Positions 56,078 through 64,000 are shown, numbered from the stretch's first letter. The stretch: DNA of 64,000 bases from DATJKD01 sp963728295 (GCA_963728295.1 CAVSKB010000003.1:6100-70099); one strand, 5' to 3'. Translations and numbers: made by a program. Notes: generated by a model not told the origin, from the letters alone.

Positions 56078-56789
56078 GCGCCGGCGCCGGCTCGATCTCC
56101 ACGACAAGGTCCGGGTCATCGTTCTTGGGCGTGTTGACCCGCTTGCTGACTGGATGAGCCCGCGTTAGCTCGGCCGGGTAGGGCGCCAATAGCGCCTTCG
56201 CCTGTTCGACGGTCCCCGTGAGCCACGTCTCCACCGCTTCGGGCGGGAGGATCAGCGGCATCCGCTGCTTCGCGTTGTGGATCTCAGCCAGCAGTTCGTT
56301 CGCCGGCATCGTGATGATCGCGCACGACAGAACGTCTTCGCCCGTCTCCGTCCTTGACCGATCCCACAGCGCCGCAATCGAGAACACCTCGCCATCACCC
56401 GCCGGCTGGATGTAGTACGGCTGCTTCGTGCCGTCAGGCTGCACCTGCCACTCGTAGAAGCCGGCCGCAGGCATGACGCATCGCTGACTGCGCCTCCACG
56501 GCCCGCGCCACGCCGGCGCCACATCGAGCTTCTCGATCATGGCGTTGATCGTCGAGTACTTCAGCGGTTCCCCTCGCGCGAAGAATGGAATCAGGCCCCA
56601 GCGCATCGGATCGATCCGACGCTCGGCGCCGACCTGCCGGATGACTCTCAGGACCGGCACGCGCTGCGAGGGCGCGACGTTGTAGCTCGGCCGATACGCC
56701 TCACCCATCCACGCCTCCCACTGTCGCGCGGTCAGGTTGTAGGCGCGCTCCATCGCGGCTTCATCCGGTGTGACGTACCGTCCGCACAT
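56061..56789 (-). CDS. SRAP-domain protein (YedK/HMCES family)
   Basis: A 242-residue protein that covalently traps abasic sites in single-stranded DNA. The catalytic Cys2 is in MCGRYVTPDEAAMERAYNL, followed by YNVAPSQRVPVLRV, MRWGLIPFFARGEP, STINAMIEKLDVAPAWRGPW, RRCV-type RSQRCVMPAAGFYEW (Glu of the active site) and NAKQRMPLILP with the catalytic His region. The longer frame start at 56867 would hide the essential Cys2, so ATG 56789 is used. A strong dyad lies just upstream (56824-56856), suggesting damage-linked control. Confidence 0.93.
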   Translation of the reverse strand: MCGRYVTPDEAAMERAYNLTARQWEAWMGEAYRPSYNVAPSQRVPVLRVIRQVGAERRIDPMRWGLIPFFARGEPLKYSTINAMIEKLDVAPAWRGPWRRSQRCVMPAAGFYEWQVQPDGTKQPYYIQPAGDGEVFSIAALWDRSRTETGEDVLSCAIITMPANELLAEIHNAKQRMPLILPPEAVETWLTGTVEQAKALLAPYPAELTRAHPVSKRVNTPKNDDPDLVVEIEPAPAPTLRH

Positions 56790-56823
56790 CGATGCATGAT
56801 CGCGTGCGGCATCGAACGCTGTC

Positions 56824-56856
56824 CATACAGTATTGCAAGGTGTCGAATACTGTATG
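56824..56856. promoter_or_regulatory. Perfect 11-bp inverted repeat upstream of the SRAP gene
   Basis: CATACAGTATT (56824-56834), 11-base spacer, AATACTGTATG (56846-56856). Arms are exact complements. TACTGTAT is a LexA-like half-site, but the outward-facing arrangement does not fit CTGT-N8-ACAG. It lies 35-67 bases before the SRAP start and 48 bases before a divergent small gene. Confidence 0.6.
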
Positions 56857-56903
56857 AGATATCCCATGGATGCCCACAGGCCGGATGCCGTAGCGTCTGC
56901 TCA

Positions 56904-57191
56904 GTGAGCACGCGACGCACAAGGGCACGGACAGTCACGGACCAGCCGTCGCTGCTTGCTCGCATCGAGCGTGCGATCTACCGCCTCCAGAACACGCGCG
57001 GCTTGCCGTTGCAGCCACTGGCCGACGGGTGCGACCCGGAGGCCGTGTTGCGCGACTGCGCCGATGACCATGTCCACATGCGCCGCGTGCTCTGTGAGCT
57101 TCGCGGGGCGGCCCTGGAACAAGTCGGGGAGGATCAGACGGATCGCCTGCGACACGCGCTCTCAGACACGGTGAAGGCACTGTCGGCGTGA
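56904..57191 (+). CDS. Small hypothetical protein divergent from SRAP
   Basis: About 95 residues from GTG 56904 (basic start STRRTRARTVTDQPSLLARI, then ERAIYRLQNTRGLPLQPLAD, GCDPEAVLRDCADDHVHMRR, VLCELRGAALEQVGEDQTDR). A helical, partly acidic protein with no family I can name. It shares the intergenic dyad with the SRAP gene, so the two may respond to the same regulator. Start and reality are moderately uncertain. Confidence 0.5.
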   Translation: MSTRRTRARTVTDQPSLLARIERAIYRLQNTRGLPLQPLADGCDPEAVLRDCADDHVHMRRVLCELRGAALEQVGEDQTDRLRHALSDTVKALSA

Positions 57192-57309
57192 TGCGAATGC
57201 CGTCGTCGCGTAAAGCGCAAGCGGCAGGGACGTAGTGTCGCGGCGCAGGTTCCGTGTAGTAGGTGTAGTTTGGCTTGGCTCTGTCGCGCTCTGGATGTTA
57301 AAAGAGTTA

Positions 57310-58412
57310 TTGATCAATGCGTAAGTAATGTCCTATTGAAGACGTAAAGGAAGGCCGGTGTGTCGGAGGAAGGCGCGCAGCAGGTCTTGCCGGTGTTGCA
57401 CGCGGTACGCTGCGCGTCGGGTGCGATGAGCAAGGATGTGAAGATCGACGACAGGATCGTTGGCGAGCGGATTGGTCTTGAGATACGCCCACAGATATTC
57501 GACAGGATTGAGTTCGGGTGCGTACGGCGGGAGGTACTCCAGATGTGCCGAACGGGGCAGGACGCACTCGTTGATGAGCTCGCCCTTGTGGGCCTGGAAG
57601 CGATCCCAGATGAGCACGATGGGCGTTCGCAGCTGCCGTTGCAGATGCTCGAGGAAATCCATCGCGCGCTCGGCATTGATGTTGGCGTTTGGATGCAACC
57701 GGAAGTACAAAGCGATCCGGTCGCGTGTAGGAAGGATGCACAGCGCGGCGATGGCCGACACCTTCTGATGGCAGCGGCCGCGCTGGCGCAGCACCGGAGT
57801 CTGTCCACGCACGCTCCAGGAGCGGCGCACCAGTGGCGCCATGAGCATCCCGGATTCGGTCGAGGAAAACGATGGCCGCTCTCAGGCGCGTGGCGTTTTT
57901 TTTACTCGCGGCCAGCCTTGCTCGATCCAGGCACGGATGCGCTCCTCATCGCGCTCGACGGCACGTCGGGTGGGTTTCTGAGGTGAGAACCCCAGGCCAT
58001 GCAGCAGACGACTGACATGCGCGGGGTGATACTGCACGCCGAACTGGCGTTGAATCAGCCAAGCCACTCTTGGACAGGTCCACAAGTCCGTGGGCAATCC
58101 GGCGGTCTGAGCGCCTTGAATCAGCATCCGCCGCAGACGTGTGAGGTTGCGGGCCGTCAAGCGCCGCGGTCGACCCGACGCAGGCTTGGCAGACACCGCA
58201 GCCGTTCCACCTTTGCGAGCTGCCGCTTTCCAGCGTCGAACACTCCGCCGATCGACGCCGATCTGGCGGGCCACTTCGACCGGCGCGAAACCCTCGCTGA
58301 GCAAGCGCAGTGCGCGCAGACGTCGTTGCTCGAGTTCCCAAGGAGTTCCGGAAGGACGCATGGCGCCTCACCTCCCGGACACAGCTTAGGACATTATTTA
58401 GGCAAGGATCAA
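57310..58412 (-). mobile_element. IS630-family insertion sequence, about 1.1 kb
   Basis: Imperfect terminal inverted repeats of about 26 bp: TTGATCAATGCGTAAGTAAT, GTCCTA at the left (57310-57335) and TAGGACATTATTTAGGCAAG, GATCAA at the right (58387-58412). Both outer edges abut TA, the expected target duplication (57308-57309 and 58413-58414). It carries the two-frame transposase described separately. Confidence 0.88.
57333..58361 (-). CDS. IS630 transposase in two frames with an A8 slip site, plus one extra frameshift
   Basis: Frame A (58361-57882): HTH domain LEQRRLRALRLLSEGFAPVE, VARQIGVDRRSVRRWKAAAR, then FGVQYHPAHVSRLLHGLGFS, ending VKKTPRA. Frame B (to 57333): DDE catalytic part with VLIWDRFQAHKGELINE and YLPPYAPELNPVEYLWAYLK. 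AAAAAAAA at about 57896-57903 is the classical programmed-slippage site joining them. After slippage the frame gives AAIVFLD and then needs one more shift at about 57868 to reach ESGMLMAPLVRRSW, so the element looks inactive unless that base is an error. The first catalytic Asp is the D in VFLD. Confidence 0.85.
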
Positions 58413-58445
58413 TAGTTAGATAACCACGCTGATGACACGGCTGGT

Positions 58446-59306
58446 TCACGATATTTTGAAACAAGCGCCTGGCTGCGGGTCGGCCGTCCAGTAGCCGGGC
58501 GTCGGATACAGCCACGATAACGCCGGCGGCGATGCAAACTTCCTCCAGCGGTCAACCGGCTGCGCCAGTCGATCCACAATCGCGATCAGTGCAGCTGGAT
58601 TATTTGTCATGCCGAGGTGACTCCCCATGATCTCGATGTTCTCTCGGCGCGGGCCCGGCGATTCCGCGCACGCCGGCCAGCTCACGATGCCGTCGGTCCT
58701 CGAATAGATACAAGTCACCGGTACGTCGATCGCCGGGCGTTGGTGCTCGTCGAGACGTAAGTTACCGAGCTCCAATTTGGCGATCTTTGCCGATCCCAGC
58801 AGGCTAGTCAGGACGCTTCGGTCGCCGAGCTGTGCGCGAAACCGGAACGGGGAGCCCAGCAGGATGAGCTGGCGCACTGAAGCGGGATGGCTGCGCGCCA
58901 GCTCTCGCGCATACATGCCACCGAGACTCCAGCCGATAATGCTCACCGGCGCGTCATCATGTTTCGCCCTGATCTCTAGAAGGCGGGCCGCTATTCGATC
59001 CAACGTGCCGGTTTCGCCGGTCATTCGGCCCGTCTTCGAGCCATATACGAAGTAACCACTCGAACGCAGCCGTCGGCGCAGCGGTCGCGTCGAGGCATCC
59101 GAAGTGCCGAACGCGGACAGCACGAGTACTGGATGGCCGTCGCCGCGGGGCAGATAGCGAAGCAGCGGTCCGACACCGACTGAGGCGAGCAACTCCATGC
59201 TCGCGCGCATCGGCTCGAGGGCGAGCAGGGAGGGATGGGGTGAGGTCACCGCGCGGCGCCGCTCGCCGGACGAAACGGAATCGCGATCCTTGTCAATTCG
59301 GTGCAT
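58446..59306 (-). CDS. Alpha/beta-hydrolase (lipase-like), unknown substrate
   Basis: A 286-residue hydrolase. Core motifs: VLVLSAFGTSDASTRPLRRR, LRSSGYFVYGSKTGRMTG, the nucleophile elbow VSIIGWSLGGMYARELARSH (GWSLGG), QLILLGSPFRFR, VPVTCIYSRTDGIVSWPAC (acid) and EIMGSHLGMTNNPAALIAI (His). Domain order and the YSRTDGIV/SHLGM blocks match a known family of lipase-like hydrolases often annotated as esterase. ATG 59306 has AAGGA 8 bases ahead and is preferred to ATG 59351. It lies directly beside the IS630 end, but the gene appears complete. Confidence 0.82.
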   Translation of the reverse strand: MHRIDKDRDSVSSGERRRAVTSPHPSLLALEPMRASMELLASVGVGPLLRYLPRGDGHPVLVLSAFGTSDASTRPLRRRLRSSGYFVYGSKTGRMTGETGTLDRIAARLLEIRAKHDDAPVSIIGWSLGGMYARELARSHPASVRQLILLGSPFRFRAQLGDRSVLTSLLGSAKIAKLELGNLRLDEHQRPAIDVPVTCIYSRTDGIVSWPACAESPGPRRENIEIMGSHLGMTNNPAALIAIVDRLAQPVDRWRKFASPPALSWLYPTPGYWTADPQPGACFKIS

Positions 59307-59529
59307 GGGAACAGTCCTTAATCGTGTGGTAGTGGCGCGCTCGTTAACCAATAACTCGGTGCTCGCCGATGATGCGACGCAGCACTTCGAGTGTCCGACT
59401 GCGCACGAAGCTCATGCGCAGCCGGACTTGCATCAGGCGCTCGCCGCGACGATCCGCGCGTGACCTGGAGCACCGAAAACGCATGCTGAATCGGAACCGG
59501 GGCCCCGTAGGCGAGGCCCCGCCCTGCGG

Positions 59530-60018
59530 CTAGTTCTTGACAGGCATGATGACCGTGTCAATCACATGAATCACGCCGTTAGACGCAGCAATGTCCGTCG
59601 CGGAGACGTTCGCGTTGTTGATCGTCACCTTGCCGTCCACGACCTTGATCTTGATGGGAGATCCTTCCACCGTCTTTGCTTGCGTGAGCTTGACCACATC
59701 TGCGGCCATCACCTTGCCCGATACGACGTGGTAGGTCAGCACCTTGGTCAGTGCCCCCTTGTCCTTGAGCAGCGCGTCGAGGTCGGCCTTCGGGATTTTC
59801 GCGAATGCCGCGTCGGTCGGCGCGAACACCGTGAACGGGCCTTCGCTCTTGAGGGTGGAAATCAGGTCGGCGGCCTGCAGCGCTGCTGCCAGCGTCTTGA
59901 ATGAGCCGGCCTCGACCGCGGTGTCGACGATGTCCTTTGACGGTGCAATGCCAGTTGCCTGAGCGCCGATCGAAACCAGCGCAACGGCAGCTGCCGCCAC
60001 TACGTTTTGAAACTTCAT
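59530..60018 (-). CDS. Exported fasciclin-domain protein
   Basis: A 162-residue protein with a signal peptide (VVAAAAVALVSIGAQATG) and one FAS1 domain: DIVDTAVEAGSFKTLAAALQ, LKSEGPFTVFAPTDAAFAKI, VLTYHVVSGKVMAADVVKLT, ending ASNGVIHVIDTVIMP. FAS1 proteins mediate adhesion or matrix contacts. A GC-rich hairpin (59502-59522) follows its stop and may terminate it. It is divergent from the MerR/B12 regulator with repeated sites between, so B12- or light-responsive control is possible. Confidence 0.93.
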   Translation of the reverse strand: MKFQNVVAAAAVALVSIGAQATGIAPSKDIVDTAVEAGSFKTLAAALQAADLISTLKSEGPFTVFAPTDAAFAKIPKADLDALLKDKGALTKVLTYHVVSGKVMAADVVKLTQAKTVEGSPIKIKVVDGKVTINNANVSATDIAASNGVIHVIDTVIMPVKN

Positions 60019-60076
60019 TGGGTATTTCCTCGATGTGATTGAGAGGGGATCTGCCTGCTGTCTAGGTCAGGTCCAG

Positions 60077-60134
60077 CTAATGTCACATTCTGTCTACCTA
60101 ATGTCAAGACTTTAGTCCAGCTATTACATTGACA
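60077..60134. promoter_or_regulatory. Repeated operator-like sites between fasciclin and MerR/B12 genes
   Basis: CTAATGTCA at 60077-60085 and 60098-60106, 21 bp apart, and a related CTATTACATTGACA at 60121-60134 with GTCCAGCTA before the first and third. TTGACA at 60129-60134 could be a -35 box for the regulator gene. Spacing of 21-23 bp places the sites on one DNA face, as for MerR/CarH-type operators. Confidence 0.5.
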
Positions 60135-60165
60135 AGACATAGACACGGCAGGCACATTGGATGGC

Positions 60166-61119
60166 ATGCCGCCCCAATCCAAGCCCACCGACGAGCGGCA
60201 GCCCATGCGACTCGTGATCCTGCGCACGGGGCTCACGCCAGACCTACTGCGCGCGTGGGAGAAACGTTACGGAGTGGTGACGCCCATTCGATCGCGCGGC
60301 GGCCAGCGCTTGTATTCCGATGCGGACGTCGAGCGTCTCTCGCTGCTCGCGCGGGCGGTCAAAGGTGGGCGCGCCATCGGACAGATTGCGAAGTTGCCCC
60401 TGCGCGAGCTGCAGAGACTCGTCGAGAAGGATGCGATCGCCCTAAGTGTCATCCCGGCGCCCGTGAGCGCCATCGCGGCCGAGTCGCGAGAATCGATACA
60501 CGCCGCGGCGCTCGCCGCCGTGGAACGTTTCGACGCCGCCGAATTGGAGTCCACGCTCCGCGGCGCCGCCCTGCGACTCGGGATGGACGAAATGCTCGAC
60601 GGGGTCATCGGCCCCCTGCTCCTCACGATTGGCTCGCGCTGGCATGCCGGACTCCTGAGCCCGGCTCACGAGCACCTCGCCACTGCCGTCGTTCGTCGCA
60701 CGCTGACCTGGATGATGGAGAACGGCACGCCGCCCCCCATGGCACCGGCGCTTGTCGTAGCCACTCTTGCAGGGCAGACCCACGAGCTCGGCGCGATGCT
60801 CGCAGCGGCCGCGGCTTCCAGTCACGGCTGGCGCGTCGTCTATCTCGGCGCGAATCTGCCGGCCCGTGAGATTGCTGTCGCCGCGAACCATACCCGTGCC
60901 ACTGCGGTCGCGCTCAGCCTCCTGCACCCGACGGAGGACCCGACGATTGCTGGCGCGCTACGCGATTTGCGCGCGGCGCTTCCGGCGAGCACCGCGATCA
61001 TCGCTGGTGGCACCGCAGCTGCGAGCTATGCGCCCGCACTCGCTGCGGTCGGCGCCTCCCGATTCGGCTCGATTCGCGAGTTGCGCTCATGGCTGCGGGG
61101 CGCGACCAAGACACGCTGA
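60166..61119 (+). CDS. MerR-family regulator with cobalamin-binding domain (CarH/LitR-like)
   Basis: A 317-residue regulator. N-terminal MerR HTH: LVILRTGLTPDLLRAWEKRY, PIRSRGGQRLYSDADVERLS. The middle four-helix B12-binding domain contains GSRWHAGLLSPAHEHLATAV. The C-terminal Rossmann-like B12-binding domain has VVATLAGQTHELGAMLAAAA, where the His of QTHELG is the expected lower cobalt ligand, and HPTEDPTIAGALRDLRAALP. CarH/LitR proteins repress targets in the dark with adenosylcobalamin and release them on light. Divergent from the fasciclin gene. No carotenoid or photolyase gene is near. The ATG 60166 start is chosen; TTG 60157 is possible. Confidence 0.88.
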   Translation: MPPQSKPTDERQPMRLVILRTGLTPDLLRAWEKRYGVVTPIRSRGGQRLYSDADVERLSLLARAVKGGRAIGQIAKLPLRELQRLVEKDAIALSVIPAPVSAIAAESRESIHAAALAAVERFDAAELESTLRGAALRLGMDEMLDGVIGPLLLTIGSRWHAGLLSPAHEHLATAVVRRTLTWMMENGTPPPMAPALVVATLAGQTHELGAMLAAAAASSHGWRVVYLGANLPAREIAVAANHTRATAVALSLLHPTEDPTIAGALRDLRAALPASTAIIAGGTAAASYAPALAAVGASRFGSIRELRSWLRGATKTR

Positions 61120-61299
61120 ACCTGCCGTCGCGCTACTCCGGCAATGTCTGTCCCGAACCGCCAAGCTCCGCCGGCACGTCCTTGACCGGGAGCGACTTTC
61201 TCGGGCGAATTCACCGCAGCCTACTGGTACGGCGAGCTCGCTCCGAAATGAGCGACCTGAGAACAAAGGCCTCGTACACCCGGACTCCTGGGAACTGAA

Positions 61300-61660
61300 A
61301 CCTGCGGGTATCAGGTGCACCCAGGTTTTCAGATTTCCAGGTTTCCGGGACCCAGCTAGGAATTCGGCCGGGAGGCGGGCGGCCGCCGGCTCCGTTCGGG
61401 GTACTGGTTCGGCGACGGTGCTCGTAACCCGATGAACCGGATCGGAGTTGATGCGCCGAGCCGGGCTCTCGCGCTACTGAAAAAAATCGGGTCGATGCAT
61501 CGGCGGGCTCGACGCGCCAGTGCGGTCAGTGAGTCCGGCGTCGCTCCCGCTGCGGCACGTCGCCTCCGGAGTGGCCGCGCAGGGCGCGCTCGAGGGCGGG
61601 CATGGCGACCCATGGGCGCACCCCGCGCGTCTCCCGCGTCGCGGTAGTGAGTTCGCTGGG
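61300..61660 (+). repeat. Decayed island-edge repeat without tRNA core
   Basis: CGCCGAGCCGGGCTCTCG, CGCTACTGAAAA at about 61458-61482 matches the left flank and first bases of copy B. It then jumps to AATCGGGTCGATGCATC, the far-downstream sequence of copies B and C, and continues with GTCGCTCCCGCTGCGG, GTCGCCTCCGGAGTG and CGGGCATGGCG (as at 54620-54690). The tRNA 3' half and the conserved flank are missing, as if deleted between short repeats. The region 61120-61299 shows no gene. Confidence 0.6.
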
Positions 61661-61707
61661 CGGTAATGAACAGCGAGCGAACGCCGCAAGCGGACGGCAA
61701 TAAGAAC

Positions 61708-61770
61708 ATGAAGAAACCCACACGCGCACTCAGCATTCGACAACCGTTCGCGGAGCAGATCCTTCCTTCG
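61708..61770 (+). pseudogene. N-terminal fragment of an ASCH-domain protein
   Basis: From ATG 61708: MKKPTRALSIRQPFAEQIL, the typical start of ASCH-domain proteins (ALSIRQPxAExIL). Homology stops after AEQIL, where unrelated sequence (PSRDRSGAPA) begins. ATG 61666 is a possible earlier start. Only the first strand and helix of the domain remain. Confidence 0.6.
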
Positions 61771-61811
61771 CGTGATAGGAGCGGCGCCCCGGCGAACTCC
61801 TGTCCAGTCGT

Positions 61812-62042
61812 CTATCGTTCCTTTTGGGTGTCTTCGGGCTTGCGGACCTTTGATCGTGAGCGACCTTCGCGCTCCGCATCGAGCATCTCGTCAGCTTCCT
61901 GCTCGCTGTGCGGCGCGGCCTCCCGGGCCAGCTCTTCCGTGTCGTTTTCCGCGAGGAACCGCTCGACGTCTTTGCGGTAGCGCCGCGCCGACTCGTAGTC
62001 GCCCTCTCCTTGAATCTTTGGATCGCGATTCTTTTCCGACAT
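61812..62042 (-). CDS. Small charged conserved protein
   Basis: A 76-residue, highly charged protein (MSEKNRDPKIQGEGDYESAR, RYRKDVERFLAENDTEELAR, APHSEQEADEMLDAEREG). This N-terminus, with KIQGEGDYES, is widely conserved in Burkholderiales and some gammaproteobacteria. No function is established; it is often found beside stress genes. AGGAGG 7 bases upstream of ATG 62042 supports the start. Confidence 0.8.
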   Translation of the reverse strand: MSEKNRDPKIQGEGDYESARRYRKDVERFLAENDTEELAREAAPHSEQEADEMLDAEREGRSRSKVRKPEDTQKER

Positions 62043-62086
62043 GATGTAGCCTCCTGGGTCCGATAATCGGGAGCCGCCTGCCAGCC

Positions 62087-63982
62087 TCAGCCGCACCTTG
62101 CCACCGAGGCTCGGTCGCGCGTCATCAGCCGTACACGCATGGTGCCGTAGGAGAAAACAGGTAAGCGGGCGGCGCGGGTCGTGGCGACCGGTCCAGCTAG
62201 TCGATCACGTGCACGAACTCGACGGGCAGGTCCCGGCCGCCATTCCGGCAGCTTCATCTTCCGCAGGAATGCCTTGAAGCGCGGGTCAGCGGCGATACTG
62301 TCGAACAGCGGATCGCCGAACATCTCAAATTGAGCAGGATCCTTCTGTTCATACGCCCGCTGCAGCCATTCAAGCGTGCGATCCGGATCACCGCGGTGCG
62401 CGTAGCTCAGCGCCACGAAATATGCTCCCGTATCACCCCAGTGCTGAATTTGGGCGCGAAGCGCCTCATCTGCCTCGTCATGACGGCCGGCTGCCCACAA
62501 GGCGAGCGGCAGCGTCAGCAGTTTCATCTCCTCATCAACGTCCTGTCGCACGACGGCAAGAGCCTCTTCTGTCTTGCCCTGAACGAGCAACACCAAACCG
62601 AGCAGTCCGCGAGTCCACGGAAAGGCAGGTGCGACCTCAAGCAGTCTTCTAAGCTCACGCTCCGCCTCGTCGAATCTACGTGCCCGGTAGTAGGTCAAAC
62701 CCAGATTGAAGATCACATAGTCGTGGACCGGATCTCGAACGAGGGCCGCACGAAACTGCCGCTCCGCATCATCCCAACTCCCACGCGCCGCAGAGAGTCT
62801 GCCCGCGTGGTTCAACGCGTCAGGATCGGTCGGATCAATAGCAAGCGCGCGCTGCACTTCGACCTCGGCGGCAGGCCAATCCCGGTCATAGGCCGTGTGG
62901 ATGGCCGCCAGGAGGTAATGTGGTTGTGCGCTATTCGGATTTAGCTGTAATGCGTGTTGCGCCAGGTGCCGCATCCGCTCGAACCCTTCCTTCGTGTCTA
63001 GGTAGCCATTCTCGACCTTAGCCAGTGTGACCGTCGCCAACGCCGACCATGCCAAGCTGAACTCAGGGTCGAGTTCTATCGCCCGTTGCAAGTATCTCTC
63101 TGCGGCGTCTAGCGATTGCGCGCTGTCCCGATCCTCACCATTCCACGCGCGCAGGTAGAGCTCGTACGCCTCCAGATTCTGAGTGCCCACTTGCCGATCA
63201 CTCAGCACTCCACCTGCCAGATGGATCTGCAGTGCTTGCACGATCGCGCTGGCGATCTCGTCTTGTACGGCGAAGATGTCATCAAGCGGGCGGTCGTATC
63301 GCTCCGACCACAGGTGCGTGCTGTCGCTGGCACGGATGAGCTGCGCCGTGATGCGCACAGTGTTGCCGGATTTCCTCACACTGCCTTCAAGGATGTGTGC
63401 GACGTTGAGCCGCTTCGCGATCTCTGCAATCTCGATGTTCTGGCCCTTGAAGGCGAACGAGGACGTGCGGGCAATTACCTTCAGGTCGGGAACCTTCGCC
63501 AGAAGGTTGAGCAGCTCCTCCGCAATACCATCGGACATGTACTCCTGATCCTTGGCCGGGGACATGTCGGTGAAGGGCAGGACTGCGATGGACTTTGCGT
63601 TTGGCGCATCGCGAGTGGGCGCTGGTGTCGTAGCGGTCGCCGTCGTCGGCGTCTCGGTCGCGGGCTCGTATCGCCAGAGCAGGAACCCGCCGATTGCGAG
63701 CATTGCGGCGAGGATCAAAAGCTCGGTCCCGCCGACGCGCTGGTGTCCACGGTCGCCGTGGTACCAGGCGAGGACGAGGGCCACCGGGAGACCGATCGCG
63801 AGGGCAATGGTGGCGATCTGCTTAGCTGCGTCCGGCCAGTGGAAGGCATCGACCAAGAAGTCGATCCCCTGGAGCAGCGCCCACGCGCCGGCAACATAGG
63901 CAAGTCCCCACTGCACCACCTTCCGCCCGCGCAACGCCGACCAGACGCTCGCAATGTCTCCGTCTGGCGCCGGGTCGTTCAT
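62087..63982 (-). CDS. TolB-like/TPR membrane protein (adenylate-cyclase-associated type)
   Basis: A 631-residue protein. Two to three N-terminal helices (VQWGLAYVAGAWALLQGIDF; IATIALAIGLPVALVLAWY; ELLILAAMLAIGGFLLWRY), a periplasmic FlgO/TolB-like domain (KSIAVLPFTDMSPAKDQEYM, SDGIAEELLNLLAKVPDLKV, AHILEGSVRKSGNTVRITAQ, SERYDRPLDDIFAVQDEIAS), then about nine TPR-like helices ending FDSIAADPRFKAFLRKMKLP. Common in TonB-rich proteobacteria, often with adenylate-cyclase or winged-helix partners. The last 45 residues (after LPEWRPG) look non-homologous and may reflect a lost stop. Its start overlaps the tail of a paralogue. Confidence 0.85.
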   Translation of the reverse strand: MNDPAPDGDIASVWSALRGRKVVQWGLAYVAGAWALLQGIDFLVDAFHWPDAAKQIATIALAIGLPVALVLAWYHGDRGHQRVGGTELLILAAMLAIGGFLLWRYEPATETPTTATATTPAPTRDAPNAKSIAVLPFTDMSPAKDQEYMSDGIAEELLNLLAKVPDLKVIARTSSFAFKGQNIEIAEIAKRLNVAHILEGSVRKSGNTVRITAQLIRASDSTHLWSERYDRPLDDIFAVQDEIASAIVQALQIHLAGGVLSDRQVGTQNLEAYELYLRAWNGEDRDSAQSLDAAERYLQRAIELDPEFSLAWSALATVTLAKVENGYLDTKEGFERMRHLAQHALQLNPNSAQPHYLLAAIHTAYDRDWPAAEVEVQRALAIDPTDPDALNHAGRLSAARGSWDDAERQFRAALVRDPVHDYVIFNLGLTYYRARRFDEAERELRRLLEVAPAFPWTRGLLGLVLLVQGKTEEALAVVRQDVDEEMKLLTLPLALWAAGRHDEADEALRAQIQHWGDTGAYFVALSYAHRGDPDRTLEWLQRAYEQKDPAQFEMFGDPLFDSIAADPRFKAFLRKMKLPEWRPGPARRVRARDRLAGPVATTRAARLPVFSYGTMRVRLMTRDRASVARCG

Positions 63983-64000
63983 CTCGGCACTTTCACATCG
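63978..64000 (-). CDS. Last codons of an upstream TPR paralogue, partial
   Basis: On the minus strand: DVKVPR followed by TGA overlapping the next ATG (ATGA). The ending FDVKVP is also that of the TPR fragment at 46614. The gene continues beyond the window, so at least two of these genes stand in tandem. Confidence 0.65.

Noticed and set aside
57360..57986. Plus-strand 208-codon frame across the IS630
   Set aside because: It is antisense to the transposase catalytic domain, with no family features.
59500..59523. GC hairpin after the fasciclin gene as a rho-independent terminator
   Set aside because: The stem GGGGCC/GGCCCC is clear but no T-run follows on the minus strand, so it is mentioned only in the gene entry.

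Overview
The window is GC-rich, densely coding proteobacterial DNA, most likely from a gammaproteobacterium. The grounds are a PilS/PilR-type two-component pair, sucCD, TonB-dependent receptors with FecIR-type regulation, a bufferin operon, fasciclin, SRAP and DUF1800/DUF1501 genes. The genus cannot be fixed from the sequence alone. Many genes are broken by single-base frameshifts. These could be true decay or indel errors of a long-read assembly, so every frameshift call carries that caveat.

Region 1 (1-18.9 kb) looks like ordinary chromosome. It holds a PilR-like regulator and PilS-like kinase (-), a two-helix envelope protein (-), sucC-sucD (+), a ParE-type toxin-antitoxin pair, a YdjM-type membrane hydrolase, an ABC ATPase-permease-AttH/CrtC-like operon, a YpfJ-type zinc peptidase (-), a DUF1800-DUF1501 pair, and a bufABC-doxX copper-bufferin operon (-). 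It ends at a complete tRNA-Phe.

Region 2 (18.9-54.5 kb) behaves like an integrated accessory region. The 3' half of tRNA-Phe plus about 50 bp of downstream DNA recurs as direct repeats at 35.5 kb and 54.4 kb, as expected for two tandem integrative elements sharing one attachment site. The first interval (19-35.5 kb) is a patchwork: two unknown overlapping genes, an IS110 element with a 135-bp tandem duplication of its 5' end, a piece of a tRNA operon cut through tRNA-Pro and tRNA-His, fragments of ligase, TPR, HAF-repeat and outer-membrane genes, a possible serine-recombinase tail, a frameshifted BNR/sialidase gene, a PQQ-dependent sugar-dehydrogenase-like gene, a glycine-zipper protein and a DUF4382 lipoprotein. 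The second interval (35.5-54.4 kb) holds an internally deleted IS110, a FecI-FecR-TonB receptor cassette bracketed by its own 80-bp direct repeats, surface proteins (HAF repeats; delta-60 plus Calx-beta with a GlyGly-CTERM-like tail), more ligase/TPR fragments, and an intact AraC / TonB receptor / amidohydrolase / EthD-like / metallo-beta-lactamase-fold cluster that looks like a regulated uptake-and-degradation locus.

Region 3 (54.5-64 kb) has a sugar-acid-dehydratase-like TIM barrel, an SRAP (YedK/HMCES) protein with a dyad upstream, an IS630 element with clear inverted repeats, an alpha/beta hydrolase, a fasciclin protein divergent from a MerR-B12 regulator with repeated operator-like sites between them, a decayed copy of the island-edge repeat, a truncated ASCH gene, a small conserved charged protein, and a TolB-like/TPR membrane protein whose paralogue continues past the right edge.
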